DNA from: an uncultured Pirellulaceae bacterium
GTDB taxonomy: Bacteria > Planctomycetota > Planctomycetia > Pirellulales > Pirellulaceae
Direction: 5' to 3'
Assembly: GCA_938084685.1 (NCBI GenBank)
Contig: CALKGE010000001.1
Location: forward strand, 186,001-250,000
Length of the DNA: 64,000 nucleotides
This document shows, in pieces, positions 44,513-52,956 of this stretch. The stretch's first letter is position 1. Every line of letters begins with the position of its first letter. Both the position numbers and the translations under genes were made by a program. Under the pieces are notes generated by a model that saw only the letters and a program-made list of their open reading frames with translations, had not been told where the DNA came from and did no database searches.

Positions 44513-45295
44513 TTAAGACTGATGCAATGCGTACGTCCAGCGGTGCAGGATCGTTCTACTCAGCAGTGACGTCATTCCGACCATGAAAATGCCTAGCAGC
44601 GTGGAAAGCAAAATACTGGCATAGAGCACTTCCACCTGAAAATTCTGGCTGCTCATAAAGATGTAATATCCCAGGCCGCGGTTATCAATGTCGTGACCCG
44701 CCATGTATTCACCAACAACCGCTCCGACGATTGTAAGTCCAGCTGAAATTCGGGCACCCGTCAGAAGATAGGGTACGGCGTTGGGTAATTTTAATTTGAA
44801 TAAAACTTCATTTCGATTCGCCCGGTACAACTGCAATAGCTCGACTAGACCTGGATCGATCGTCGTCAATCCAGTGGTGACATTGGTTATCACCGGGAAG
44901 ATGCTGATCACCGTCACGATAACCACCACACTACCTAATCCACCCCCAAACCAGATTATCACCAGAGGCGCGATGGCTACAATCGGCACAGTTTGCAGCA
45001 TAATCATGTAAGGATATACACTCTGTTTTGCCAATCGTGATACAGAAAACAAAAGTGCTAGCAAAACACCAATACAAATCGATATCGAAAATCCTGCGAG
45101 TGCCGCCAAGCCAGTTACCAGAGTCGCTTTTACTAACTCTCCAATCTTCTTCCAGCTTTCTTCCGCTATCTCCAGGGGACTGGGCAGAATGATTCGCTTG
45201 ATCTCAAAAATCTGATCGGCTATTTGCCAGAGAGTCAAAACCAGTACCAAAAAGAGCAATGGCAGGACAATGACACGTATCTCATCCCACTTCAT
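44513..45295 (-). CDS. ABC transporter permease (SsuC/TauC/ThiX-type)
   Basis: 260 residues with six hydrophobic segments. The cytoplasmic EAA-type loop is LFKLKLPNAVPYLLTGARISAGLTIVGAVVGEYM. TLVTGLAALAGFSISICIGVLLALLF and FPVITNVTTGLTTIDP match the BPD_transp_1 permeases of nitrate/sulfonate/thiamine-precursor importers. It starts inside the stop of the ATPase gene (ATGA overlap), so the two are co-translated. The substrate-binding protein is on the opposite strand at 46616. An MscS gene follows. Confidence 0.88.
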   Translation of the reverse strand: MKWDEIRVIVLPLLFLVLVLTLWQIADQIFEIKRIILPSPLEIAEESWKKIGELVKATLVTGLAALAGFSISICIGVLLALLFSVSRLAKQSVYPYMIMLQTVPIVAIAPLVIIWFGGGLGSVVVIVTVISIFPVITNVTTGLTTIDPGLVELLQLYRANRNEVLFKLKLPNAVPYLLTGARISAGLTIVGAVVGEYMAGHDIDNRGLGYYIFMSSQNFQVEVLYASILLSTLLGIFMVGMTSLLSRTILHRWTYALHQS

Positions 45296-46035
45296 TCCAT
45301 CGCCTCCTGCAACTTTTCTGTCACTTCTCTAACGACTGCCAGATAATCTGCAGAAACTCTTAGCTCTGCCGTTCTGGATTCCGGCAAGGTAATTTCAACA
45401 TCGCTGACAATTTCACCATGCCGATTCATGATCAGGACACGATTGCTCAGATAGACTGCTTCGGAAACATTATGAGTCACAAACAGTGTTGTGAGCTGCT
45501 GCTCCCGGCAAATCTCGTGTATCAACTGATTCAGTTGCTGACGTAGTAGTTCGTCAAGGGCTGCAAAGGGCTCATCCATAAACAGAATGTCCGGGCGAGT
45601 AACCAGAGCTCGTGCCATTGATACTCGCATCCGCATTCCGCCAGACAACTGCCGTGGAAACTTGGTCAGATCTTCTACGTCCAATCCAACCAGCTGGATC
45701 GTCTCGTCGATCGTCAGTCGATCAATACTCTCCTCCGGCTGCCGCTTGCTCCCACTCAGCTCCAATGGCAGGCCAACGTTATCGCTTACATTCCGCCAGG
45801 GCATGAGCGTAGGATCCTGAAATACAAATGCCGGTGTTTGGTAGTCGGTCTTAAAACTTTCGGCCTCCACCGGTATCAAGCGGGCCATCGCTCGCAGAAG
45901 CGTAGACTTTCCACATCCAGACGGTCCAACCACAGAACACCATTGGCCACGTGGTACCTCAAGCGAAAGTCCGTTGAGGATACGGATTCCTCCTAAAGTA
46001 ACATTCAATGATGAGAGGTTGATGACGTGATTCAT
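45292..46035 (-). CDS. ABC transporter ATP-binding protein (SsuB/TauB/ThiZ-type)
   Basis: 247 residues from ATG 46035; an upstream GTG-type start at 46125 would add 30 non-family residues and overlap the divergent gene. Walker A is GPSGCGKST at 37-45, the Q-loop is VFQDPTLMPWRN, the ABC signature is LSGGMRMRVS, Walker B is ILFMDEPFAALDE, and the H-loop is FVTHNVSEAVYL. It drives import by the adjacent permease. The 111-base gap to the divergent CbiX-type gene probably holds both promoters. Confidence 0.92.
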   Translation of the reverse strand: MNHVINLSSLNVTLGGIRILNGLSLEVPRGQWCSVVGPSGCGKSTLLRAMARLIPVEAESFKTDYQTPAFVFQDPTLMPWRNVSDNVGLPLELSGSKRQPEESIDRLTIDETIQLVGLDVEDLTKFPRQLSGGMRMRVSMARALVTRPDILFMDEPFAALDELLRQQLNQLIHEICREQQLTTLFVTHNVSEAVYLSNRVLIMNRHGEIVSDVEITLPESRTAELRVSADYLAVVREVTEKLQEAME

Positions 46036-46146
46036 TAATTTGATAGTCTGAAATGGGTGACCGGCACTGTTTTCAAGTCCACCTGCTTTTATAATAAACA
46101 ACGCCGACCAACCGTTGATAACCAATTAAGCGTGGCAAATAAATAC

Positions 46147-46623
46147 ATGGATAGCCGTCCCATGCCCGAGAGTCCTCCGCTTCCTGGATCGATCACGATA
46201 CAGGGATCCATCCCGGTAGCCTTTGACCCTACGTTGCTGGGAGTGATCATAGTCGATCACGGCTCCAAGCGCGAAGACAGTAATGTCTATGTACATGAAA
46301 TTGCCAGGCTCTTTCAACAGATCTCGGAAACCGCGATTGTCGAGCCAGCTCATATGGAGTTGGCCTCACCCGACATCGATGCCGCTTATCAGGCCTGCGT
46401 AGCACAGGGAGCCCATTACATTGTTGTCCATCCCTACTTTTTGGCCCCAGGTCGGCACTGGCACGAAGACATTCCTGAACTGGCAAGAATGGCTGCTCAG
46501 AAACATCCTGACACCTGCTGTGTGGTAACCGCACCTCTCGGCATTCATCGCTCAATGGTGGATGTAATGACCTCGCGAATCCAGGATGCACTCCCGTCTA
46601 ACGAACAAGAACAATATGAATAA
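46147..46623 (+). CDS. CbiX-type sirohydrochlorin chelatase family protein
   Basis: 158 residues from ATG 46147 (a TTG at 46057 is also open but runs into the divergent gene's region). Core motifs: LLGVIIVDHGSKREDSNVYVHEIA, with the metal-binding His, and VEPAHMELASPDIDAAYQACVAQGA. The HPYFLAPGRHWHEDIPELARM stretch carries the second His set. Single-domain CbiX enzymes insert cobalt or iron into sirohydrochlorin for cobalamin or sirohaem. It overlaps the following substrate-binding lipoprotein gene by eight bases, so an import system and a tetrapyrrole-type chelatase are linked. Whether the chelatase is genuine or a related metal chaperone is unproven. Confidence 0.82.
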   Translation: MDSRPMPESPPLPGSITIQGSIPVAFDPTLLGVIIVDHGSKREDSNVYVHEIARLFQQISETAIVEPAHMELASPDIDAAYQACVAQGAHYIVVHPYFLAPGRHWHEDIPELARMAAQKHPDTCCVVTAPLGIHRSMVDVMTSRIQDALPSNEQEQYE

Positions 46624-47590
46624 ATTACACCTGCTACTATTCGTCCTGATATTTACAGCCGGCTGCAAACCCGAAGGCGACGTGCCCCCAACCAATGCCG
46701 TTGAAAACAACAGCACGGAGTTAAAAAAGGTCTCTTTACAGCTCAACTGGTTCCCCGAAGCGGAGCATGGAGGATACTACGCGGCACTGGTACACGAGTT
46801 CTTTGAAGAGGAAGGGCTCGACGTTGAAATTCTTGCCGGCGGCCCAAATAGTCCGGTCATACAGAAACTTGTATCCGGCCAAGCCGACTTCATTGTTGGT
46901 AATGCTGATCAGGTCCTTACCAGCCGAGCGAAAGATTCGAATGCCGTCGCCTTGTTCGCTCCTCTGCAAACTAGCCCACGTTGTATCATGGTGCACGAAA
47001 GTGCTGGTATTGAGACGTTGGCAGATCTTAAGGATATGACTTTAGGTATGAGTGCGGGGCGAGCGTTTGCGCTTTACATGCAAAAACATTTGCCCATGGA
47101 AAATGTAAAGCTCGTCGGCTACCCGGGAAGTCCTGCCGTCTTTCTGAACGATAGCAACTACGGCCAGCAGGCCTACGTCTTCAGCGAGCCGTTTGTTGCC
47201 AGAAAATCGGGCGGTGATCCCAAAGTTCTTATGGTCTCCGACCTGGGTTATAATCCTTATACCAGTCTCCTGATTACCACTCAGGAAACAGTCGACGCCC
47301 AAGCGGAACTCGTCACACGGATGATCCGAGCAAGCAAAAAAGGGTGGCTCCAGTATTTGGAAGACTCGACTAAAACCAATCACCATATTCACTCGCTCAA
47401 TAAAGAAATGAGCGAAGAAATCTTGGCCTTTGGCGCTGAAACGCTTCAGGACCTCTGTCTACCTGATGGGTTGCAGAAAGAAGGTCTCGGTACGATGACG
47501 CGCGAGCGGTGGCAAGTATTACGAGACCAGCTCATCGAAATCGAACTCATTGATGAGACGGTCGACTTCCAGAATGCGTTTCTTCAGTAG
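46616..47590 (+). CDS. ABC transporter substrate-binding lipoprotein (NMT1/SsuA-like)
   Basis: 324 residues from ATG 46616 (overlaps the CbiX stop). The lipobox FTAGC puts the lipidated cysteine at 17. The mature part opens VSLQLNWFPEAEHGGYYAALVHEFFEEEGLDVEI, the NMT1/THI5-like start shared by ThiY, RibY and SsuA-type proteins. SGQADFIVGNADQVLTSRA and the second-lobe TLGMSAGRA follow. It would bind a small aromatic, pyrimidine or sulfonate ligand outside the cytoplasm and pass it to the divergent permease-ATPase pair at 44513-46035. No riboswitch is recognisable, so the ligand is undecided. Confidence 0.85.
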   Translation: MNKLHLLLFVLIFTAGCKPEGDVPPTNAVENNSTELKKVSLQLNWFPEAEHGGYYAALVHEFFEEEGLDVEILAGGPNSPVIQKLVSGQADFIVGNADQVLTSRAKDSNAVALFAPLQTSPRCIMVHESAGIETLADLKDMTLGMSAGRAFALYMQKHLPMENVKLVGYPGSPAVFLNDSNYGQQAYVFSEPFVARKSGGDPKVLMVSDLGYNPYTSLLITTQETVDAQAELVTRMIRASKKGWLQYLEDSTKTNHHIHSLNKEMSEEILAFGAETLQDLCLPDGLQKEGLGTMTRERWQVLRDQLIEIELIDETVDFQNAFLQ

Positions 47591-47691
47591 ATCACCCTTG
47601 GCGCGCTGGCTATGTCTGAATTGCTTGGATTCGGACCGACATATGGGGTATTATCATAGCTGTAACTAATCAAAAAAGCGGAATCCCTTAG

Positions 47692-48690
47692 ATGAATTAC
47701 TCATTACACCTTATCGCTGCTGCCAACCCGATTGAAATTGTCGGGCTGGCATTGATCGTACTCCTGATGCTGGGGCTCGTCGTGATCGCCTTAAAGTACG
47801 GATCTTTGTGGTGGGAAGGTTATAACTGTGGAGCGCAGATCGGACTATTCGAACTCGTCATGATGGGCCTGCGACAGGTCAATCAAAAGGCGATTATGAA
47901 GGCGAAGATCAAAGCGGTGCAGGCACAACTGAAAACAGAACGTGACCAATTGCCCAATACACCGATCGACGGAACCTTTGTTACGACCCAGCGACTGGAA
48001 GCACACTATTTAGCGGGAGGCAGTGTCGGCAATATCATCGAAGCCCTGGTTCGATCCAAAAATGCCGGTATCTCGCTCGAATTTGATCAAGCTGCCGCAA
48101 TCGATCTGGCGGGCCGGGATGTGGTGGAAGCTGTCCAAACCAGTGTCGACCCAAAAGTCATTAGCTGTCCTGATCCGCGGCGCAGCGGCAAGGAATATCT
48201 AAGTGCGGTTGCCAAGGACGGAGTTGAGTTGAAAGTTCATGCGCAAGTCACCGTACGAACAAATCTGGAGCAGCTGATCGGTGGAGCAACTGAGGAAACA
48301 ATCATTGCCCGCGTGGGGGAAAGTATCATTTCCGCTATTGGTTCGGCTACAAAACACTCTGATGTACTACAAAATCCAGGAATGATCACTAAAGCGGTAC
48401 TGGAACGTGGCTTAGACTCACAAACAGCATTTGAGATCGTATCGATTGACATTGCCGGTGCGGTGGTCGGCGAAAACATTGGATCTCGCCTGCAGGTTGA
48501 TCAGGCAGAAGCTGATACGCGCGTTGCCCGTGCACGAGCTGAACAACGTCGAGCCGAAGCCATTGCTGTGGAACAGGAACAAAAAGCGGAAGTTGTTGGT
48601 AACGAGGCTTCCCTGATACAGGCCGAAGCGGAAGTACCGCGTGCCATGGCCGAAGCCTTCCGAACTGGAAATATTGAAACACAAGGTTAA
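47692..48690 (+). CDS. floA: Flotillin-like protein FloA
   Basis: 332 residues, full length for the FloA/UPF0365 family. One N-terminal membrane hairpin segment (about 16-37) is followed by the SPFH/PHB-type domain with YNCGAQIGLFELVMMGLR, TFVTTQRLEAHYLAGGSV and DGVELKVHAQVTVRTNLEQLIGGA. A C-terminal heptad region rich in Glu, Ala and Arg (about 275-320: EADTRVARARAEQRRAEA) drives oligomers. FloA organises functional membrane microdomains. The next gene begins across its stop. Confidence 0.95.
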   Translation: MNYSLHLIAAANPIEIVGLALIVLLMLGLVVIALKYGSLWWEGYNCGAQIGLFELVMMGLRQVNQKAIMKAKIKAVQAQLKTERDQLPNTPIDGTFVTTQRLEAHYLAGGSVGNIIEALVRSKNAGISLEFDQAAAIDLAGRDVVEAVQTSVDPKVISCPDPRRSGKEYLSAVAKDGVELKVHAQVTVRTNLEQLIGGATEETIIARVGESIISAIGSATKHSDVLQNPGMITKAVLERGLDSQTAFEIVSIDIAGAVVGENIGSRLQVDQAEADTRVARARAEQRRAEAIAVEQEQKAEVVGNEASLIQAEAEVPRAMAEAFRTGNIETQG

Positions 48691-48694
48691 TCCA

Positions 48695-49507
48695 TTGCTT
48701 GCTCTCCGATCTACTCTTCTTGCAGTCTGCTGCTCGCTCTTACTTATCCCCATGCTTCACGCCGATGACCTTACAGACACGCAGCAAAAGTTACTGAAAA
48801 CTTTTCGCAGCGAGTTTGTACAGATCACGCCTGGCAAGGGAAAGTTTCCTAAATCGTTCGAGATGGGAAGTGATCTCCCATCTGAATCTCCCAAGCATAC
48901 TGTCACTTTCGATTATTCATTCTTCGTTGCTAGATACGAAGTTCCACAAAATCTGTGGGAAGCGGTTATGGGCAGTAACCCCTCGCGATGGAAAGGCCCG
49001 CGAAACTCCGTCGAAGAACTCACGTTTCACGACGCTCAAAAGTTCTGCCAGACCGCGACAAAGATGATGCGGGAAGCAAAACTCATTGAAAAAAATCAGA
49101 CCGTCCGGTTGCCCTCCGAAGCAGAGTGGGAATACTTTGCCAGAGCCGGCACGAAAACCGTCTATAGCTTCGGAGACGAAGTAAAACTACTCGGAGACTA
49201 TGCCTGGTTCACCGGCAATGCCGCCGGCAATGATCCTCCTGTCGGAGTGAAGAAACCCAATGCCTGGGGTCTATATGATATTCATGGCTACCTGTGGGAG
49301 TGGTGTACTGATACAGGTAGTGATTCCTATCAATCTGCTCCGAAAGATGGCCGAGCACAAATTGACAAGGATTCCAAAACAAGAATCCTGCGCGGGGGCA
49401 GCTGGAAAGACAAAGCTGACAAATTAACCAGTAGTTACCGTTTTGTCGTCCCTGCCGAGCTTACCGACGATGCTGTCGGACTTCGGTGCATACTCACTAC
49501 AAAATAA
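48695..49507 (+). CDS. Exported SUMF1/FGE-sulfatase domain protein lacking the FGE cysteines
   Basis: 270 residues from TTG 48695, with AAGG at 48683-48686; an ATG at 48641 lies inside floA and would put 18 odd residues before the signal peptide. The signal LLALRSTLLAVCCSLLLIPMLHA is cleaved. The SUMF1 fold runs from FVQITPGKGKFPKSFEMGS via ARYEVPQNLWEAVMGSNPSRW, VRLPSEAEWEYFARAGT and NAWGLYDIHGYLWEWC to ILRGGSWKD and VGLRCIL. No cysteine follows RGGS, so formylglycine generation is unlikely. It sits 34 bases before a Gfo/Idh/MocA gene, repeating the arrangement at 22-24.7 kb. Confidence 0.85.
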   Translation: MLALRSTLLAVCCSLLLIPMLHADDLTDTQQKLLKTFRSEFVQITPGKGKFPKSFEMGSDLPSESPKHTVTFDYSFFVARYEVPQNLWEAVMGSNPSRWKGPRNSVEELTFHDAQKFCQTATKMMREAKLIEKNQTVRLPSEAEWEYFARAGTKTVYSFGDEVKLLGDYAWFTGNAAGNDPPVGVKKPNAWGLYDIHGYLWEWCTDTGSDSYQSAPKDGRAQIDKDSKTRILRGGSWKDKADKLTSSYRFVVPAELTDDAVGLRCILTTK

Positions 49508-49541
49508 TAATCTGGCAATGATTCCATAGCGGAGATCAATC

Positions 49542-50825
49542 ATGAGCACACAAACCAGACGATCTTTTTTAGCAACCAGTGGGGCACTGGCGGCGACTCC
49601 TTATATCTTCCAGAACACCAACACGTTTGCTCAGGAAAACAATTCGGCCAACGACAAGCTGGGGGTCGGCTGCATCGGCCTGGGCGGCCGGGGTTCAGGT
49701 ATCGCTCGTCAGGCTTTACAACTCGGAACTCCTGTCATTGCCTGCGATGTGGACAAAAACAGAGCTGAAGGGTTTGCCAAAGGTGCTGCCAATAACTGCC
49801 CGGCAGTTCAGGATTACCGACACGTTCTCGATCATAAGGATGTGGATGTCGTCACCATTGGAACTCCGGATCACTGGCACTCCAAGATTGCAATCGATGC
49901 CATGCGAGCAGGCAAGGATGTGTACTGCGAAAAACCCCTCACGCTGACGGTGGACGAAGGAATCAAGATCTGTGAGGTCGTTAAAGAAACGGGCAAGGTC
50001 TTTCAGGTCGGAACACAGCAGCGATCCGAATATGGCGGCGCATTTCTGCAAGCGGTTGCTGTTTGCCATCTGGGCTGGCTGGGAGACAACCTGCAAGCAC
50101 TGTCATCCGTCGGAACAGCGCAAAAAGGAGGCCCGTTTACGCCCTCCGACCCTCCTGCCAATCTGGACTGGAATATGTGGCTGGGACAAGCTCCGGATAC
50201 AGACTACATCAAGGAACGAACTCACTACCAGTTCCGCTGGTGGCTGGAATACTCTGGTGGTCAGGTGACGGACTGGGGTGTCCATCATACCGACATCGCC
50301 ATGTGGGCACTCGGTCTTCACGAAACAGGCCCTGTCTCGATTGAAGGGAAGGGTACCTTTGATAAACGACCCAACTGCTATAACGTGGCGCATACCTTTG
50401 ATGCGCTGATGAAGTTTAAAAATGGTAGTTCTATCAACCTTACCAGTGGCAAAAACGAACTGATCATTGAGGGTTCTCAAGGAAAGCTGCGAGTTAATCG
50501 TGGCGGAATTACTGGAAAGATTGTGGACGAAATCAAAGCAGATAAGTCGCTGCAGGAACAGTTGGCAGCGAAGGTTGAAGAAGTCTATCGGGGTAAGGTA
50601 ACACCCCACATGGTTAATTTCTTTAACTCTGTTAAGAGTCGTAAACTACCGATTTCAGATGTGTTTACTCATCATCGCAGTGTAAGCGTTTGCCATTTGG
50701 CGAATATTGCCATGCGGCTAGATCGTAAACTCACTTTTGATCCAGATGCACAAACCTTCCAGGGTGACGACGAGGCGAACTCAATGTTGTCTCGCGAGCA
50801 ACGTAAAGGGTTTGAAGTCGGTTAG
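49542..50825 (+). CDS. Tat-exported Gfo/Idh/MocA family oxidoreductase
   Basis: 427 residues. Tat signal: TRRSFLATSGALAATPYIF. The Rossmann part has GVGCIGLGGRGSG, the GTPDHWHSKIAIDAMRAGKDVYCEKP stretch carries the EKP substrate motif, and the C domain has RWWLEYSGGQVTDWGVHHTDIAMWAL. The GTPDHWH/YCEKPL type is widespread in planctomycetes and Bacteroidetes polysaccharide clusters and probably oxidises or reduces a sugar at C3 or C1 outside the cytoplasm. GGAG upstream sets the ATG. A terminator follows. Confidence 0.9.
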   Translation: MSTQTRRSFLATSGALAATPYIFQNTNTFAQENNSANDKLGVGCIGLGGRGSGIARQALQLGTPVIACDVDKNRAEGFAKGAANNCPAVQDYRHVLDHKDVDVVTIGTPDHWHSKIAIDAMRAGKDVYCEKPLTLTVDEGIKICEVVKETGKVFQVGTQQRSEYGGAFLQAVAVCHLGWLGDNLQALSSVGTAQKGGPFTPSDPPANLDWNMWLGQAPDTDYIKERTHYQFRWWLEYSGGQVTDWGVHHTDIAMWALGLHETGPVSIEGKGTFDKRPNCYNVAHTFDALMKFKNGSSINLTSGKNELIIEGSQGKLRVNRGGITGKIVDEIKADKSLQEQLAAKVEEVYRGKVTPHMVNFFNSVKSRKLPISDVFTHHRSVSVCHLANIAMRLDRKLTFDPDAQTFQGDDEANSMLSREQRKGFEVG

Positions 50826-50841
50826 ATTAACGCAATAATAT

Positions 50842-50889
50842 AAACCGCGGTTCGGATCTTTTATGGAATTGATCTGTCGCGGTTTTTTT
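50842..50889 (+). terminator. Rho-independent terminator after the Gfo/Idh/MocA gene
   Basis: AAACCGCG pairs with CGCGGTTT across a loop of about 28 bases (with an inner GATC/GATC pairing) and is followed by TTTTTTA. It separates the oxidoreductase from the DUF1559-type gene. Confidence 0.8.
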
Positions 50890-50909
50890 ACGTCTCTGGA
50901 GCATTTCCA

Positions 50910-52949
50910 ATGCATCTTAAATCTGTCATTACCGGCGTTGTACTGGCCACGATTCTGATAACGCTCGTTTATCTCAACAATATTGCCAGCCAGGAAGCTC
51001 ATCAACCTGCCGGCCAACAGGGTGAAACGAATGAGGCAACCGCGATCGAGCCTGCTGAACCAAATGAGGGCGGGCTGGTTGCACGTAGTAATGAAACGGA
51101 GGAGCCTGGCCCTGCCGATGAAGCAGGACTTTTAATCAAAGACTCTGTCGATACCGATTTCATTTTGGACGACTACCAGATCGCAGTCTGGATCAATGTC
51201 CGCAAACTGTTGAAGTCCCAATTTACGGACAGGTTTATAAAACTCGCTTCACAAAACGCTTTAAGTCCCAACCCTCTTGACGACCTTAAACTGACCACAG
51301 GGATGGATGCTGCATTCGTCAAAAGCGCACTCTTTCTCAGTTCTGTACCCAAAACACCAGTAACAACTTCTTCTCAAGATCAGATTGAAGTTGATGTTAC
51401 TTTACCTCCAGATTCTGAGTCCACTGATGAGTCTGAGCAGGAGGCTACTGAAGAGACCAGTATTGAAGAAGAGATTATCGGCGATTCTGCTCTGGCCCAG
51501 GAGACGGAACTACCAGAAGGAACGGCGGAGCCACTCGAAGAAGTTGAAATCTATTCAGAATCTGCACAGCCTGACGTAAAATACGGCGCAATCATCACCT
51601 TTACCAAGGCAATCGATCTCAATCCGATCGTAGGAAAGATCACCACCGATCAGTCCTTCGACTTTTTCGACAACGAGCCAGTATCTGACCCTGTCCCCGG
51701 TACCAAAGTGCAATACAACGGTGTCACCTACACTCGGGGAGCTGGAATGAAGCCGTCAGTCTGCATCTATGATGAAACGACGCTGCTGGTAGCCAGTGAG
51801 GATCAGCTCAAAGCCATGATCGACAAAAAAGGTGGCAATGGCAAGCTAGCTTCCACAGTAGGTAACATTAAACAGGATAACACCTTTGCATTTTGTGCTA
51901 ACTTTCGTAATGGAATTACCCTCCCACCGACAGAGAACTTCAGCCCAGCCGGGTTGGCCGGACCACAGTTTCAGGTGCTCTTTGATCTGATACGCAAAGT
52001 CAGTTCTGCAACGCTGATCCTGAATCCAGATTCTGACACGCCGGTAAGCCTGCAAGTTGCTGGACAGGACGACAAAGCTACAAAAGATGTCTTCATGCAA
52101 ATCAACATGCTGGCCACCCTGGCGAAAGTGATGCTTCCAGCACAGATCCAGCAATTCGAGTCCAACCCAAATGCTGAACCTGAGATGGTACAACTCTTAA
52201 CCACTGGTGCTGAACTTGCAAAGAACCTGTCAGTCACCAATGAAGGAGATCAGGTTAATGTGCTGCTTACCTGGAACGACTCCTTACGAACAAAACTGCT
52301 CGATATGTTTACATTGGGACTCGGAAACGCCCGAGGTTCAGCGCGCAAAATGCAGAGCAAAAACAATATGAAGCAGATTGGCATAGCCGTTTATAACTAC
52401 GAATTCACTCACCGGGGCCTTCCCACTGGTGAGATCGACGGCATTAAGTACGCCGAGGGGACACCTTTGTTAAGTTGGCGCGTTCACATCCTGCCATTTA
52501 TTGAAGAACAAGCATTATACGAACGGTTCCATTTGGATGAACCATGGAATAGCGAACACAACATTCAGTTGCTTGAGGAAATACCCCCCGTCTATCAGCA
52601 TCCGAATTACAAGGATCTCAAAGGGAAGACGGTCTATCGAGTTCCAGCCGGGGACAGCTCGGTTTTGGGAAGCAATAAACCAGTCGGCTTGAGGGATATT
52701 CAGGATGGTACCTCTCAAACTGCCATGGTTATCGAAGTTGGGCAGGATAAGGCAATTGAGTGGACCAAGCCTGAACCGTTACCGGTCGATCTGCAGGATG
52801 TCGTTTCATCCTTCGGCGAATTGAAGAAGGCCGTGACGGTTCTTCTGGCAGACGGAGCTGTATTGGACCTGCCGCAGTCAATGGACAACACAACGTGGAA
52901 GGGTCTGCTTAGTCGCAATGGTGGCGAGATCCTTGAGTTACCTCGTTAA
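50910..52949 (+). CDS. Membrane-anchored protein with C-terminal DUF1559-type domain
   Basis: 679 residues. An N-terminal hydrophobic segment at 5-26 anchors it (pilin-like class, but no typical cleavage motif). A long acidic low-complexity stretch (about 125-190: ESTDESEQEATEETSIEEE) lies in the front half. The middle (about 215-455) is a mixed fold with YGAIITFTKAIDLNPIVGKI. The end matches the DUF1559 core: SKNNMKQIGIAVYNYE, LLSWRVHILPFIEEQALYERFHLDEPWNSEHN, and GLRDIQDGTSQTAMVIEV. DUF1559 is expanded in planctomycetes and resembles pseudopilins. Function is unknown. Confidence 0.85.
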   Translation: MHLKSVITGVVLATILITLVYLNNIASQEAHQPAGQQGETNEATAIEPAEPNEGGLVARSNETEEPGPADEAGLLIKDSVDTDFILDDYQIAVWINVRKLLKSQFTDRFIKLASQNALSPNPLDDLKLTTGMDAAFVKSALFLSSVPKTPVTTSSQDQIEVDVTLPPDSESTDESEQEATEETSIEEEIIGDSALAQETELPEGTAEPLEEVEIYSESAQPDVKYGAIITFTKAIDLNPIVGKITTDQSFDFFDNEPVSDPVPGTKVQYNGVTYTRGAGMKPSVCIYDETTLLVASEDQLKAMIDKKGGNGKLASTVGNIKQDNTFAFCANFRNGITLPPTENFSPAGLAGPQFQVLFDLIRKVSSATLILNPDSDTPVSLQVAGQDDKATKDVFMQINMLATLAKVMLPAQIQQFESNPNAEPEMVQLLTTGAELAKNLSVTNEGDQVNVLLTWNDSLRTKLLDMFTLGLGNARGSARKMQSKNNMKQIGIAVYNYEFTHRGLPTGEIDGIKYAEGTPLLSWRVHILPFIEEQALYERFHLDEPWNSEHNIQLLEEIPPVYQHPNYKDLKGKTVYRVPAGDSSVLGSNKPVGLRDIQDGTSQTAMVIEVGQDKAIEWTKPEPLPVDLQDVVSSFGELKKAVTVLLADGAVLDLPQSMDNTTWKGLLSRNGGEILELPR

Positions 52950-52956
52950 CCATTGG

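Noticed and set aside
46036..46146. Thiamine, FMN or cobalamin riboswitch in the ABC/CbiX divergent region
   Set aside because: The gap is short and contains no recognisable aptamer core.
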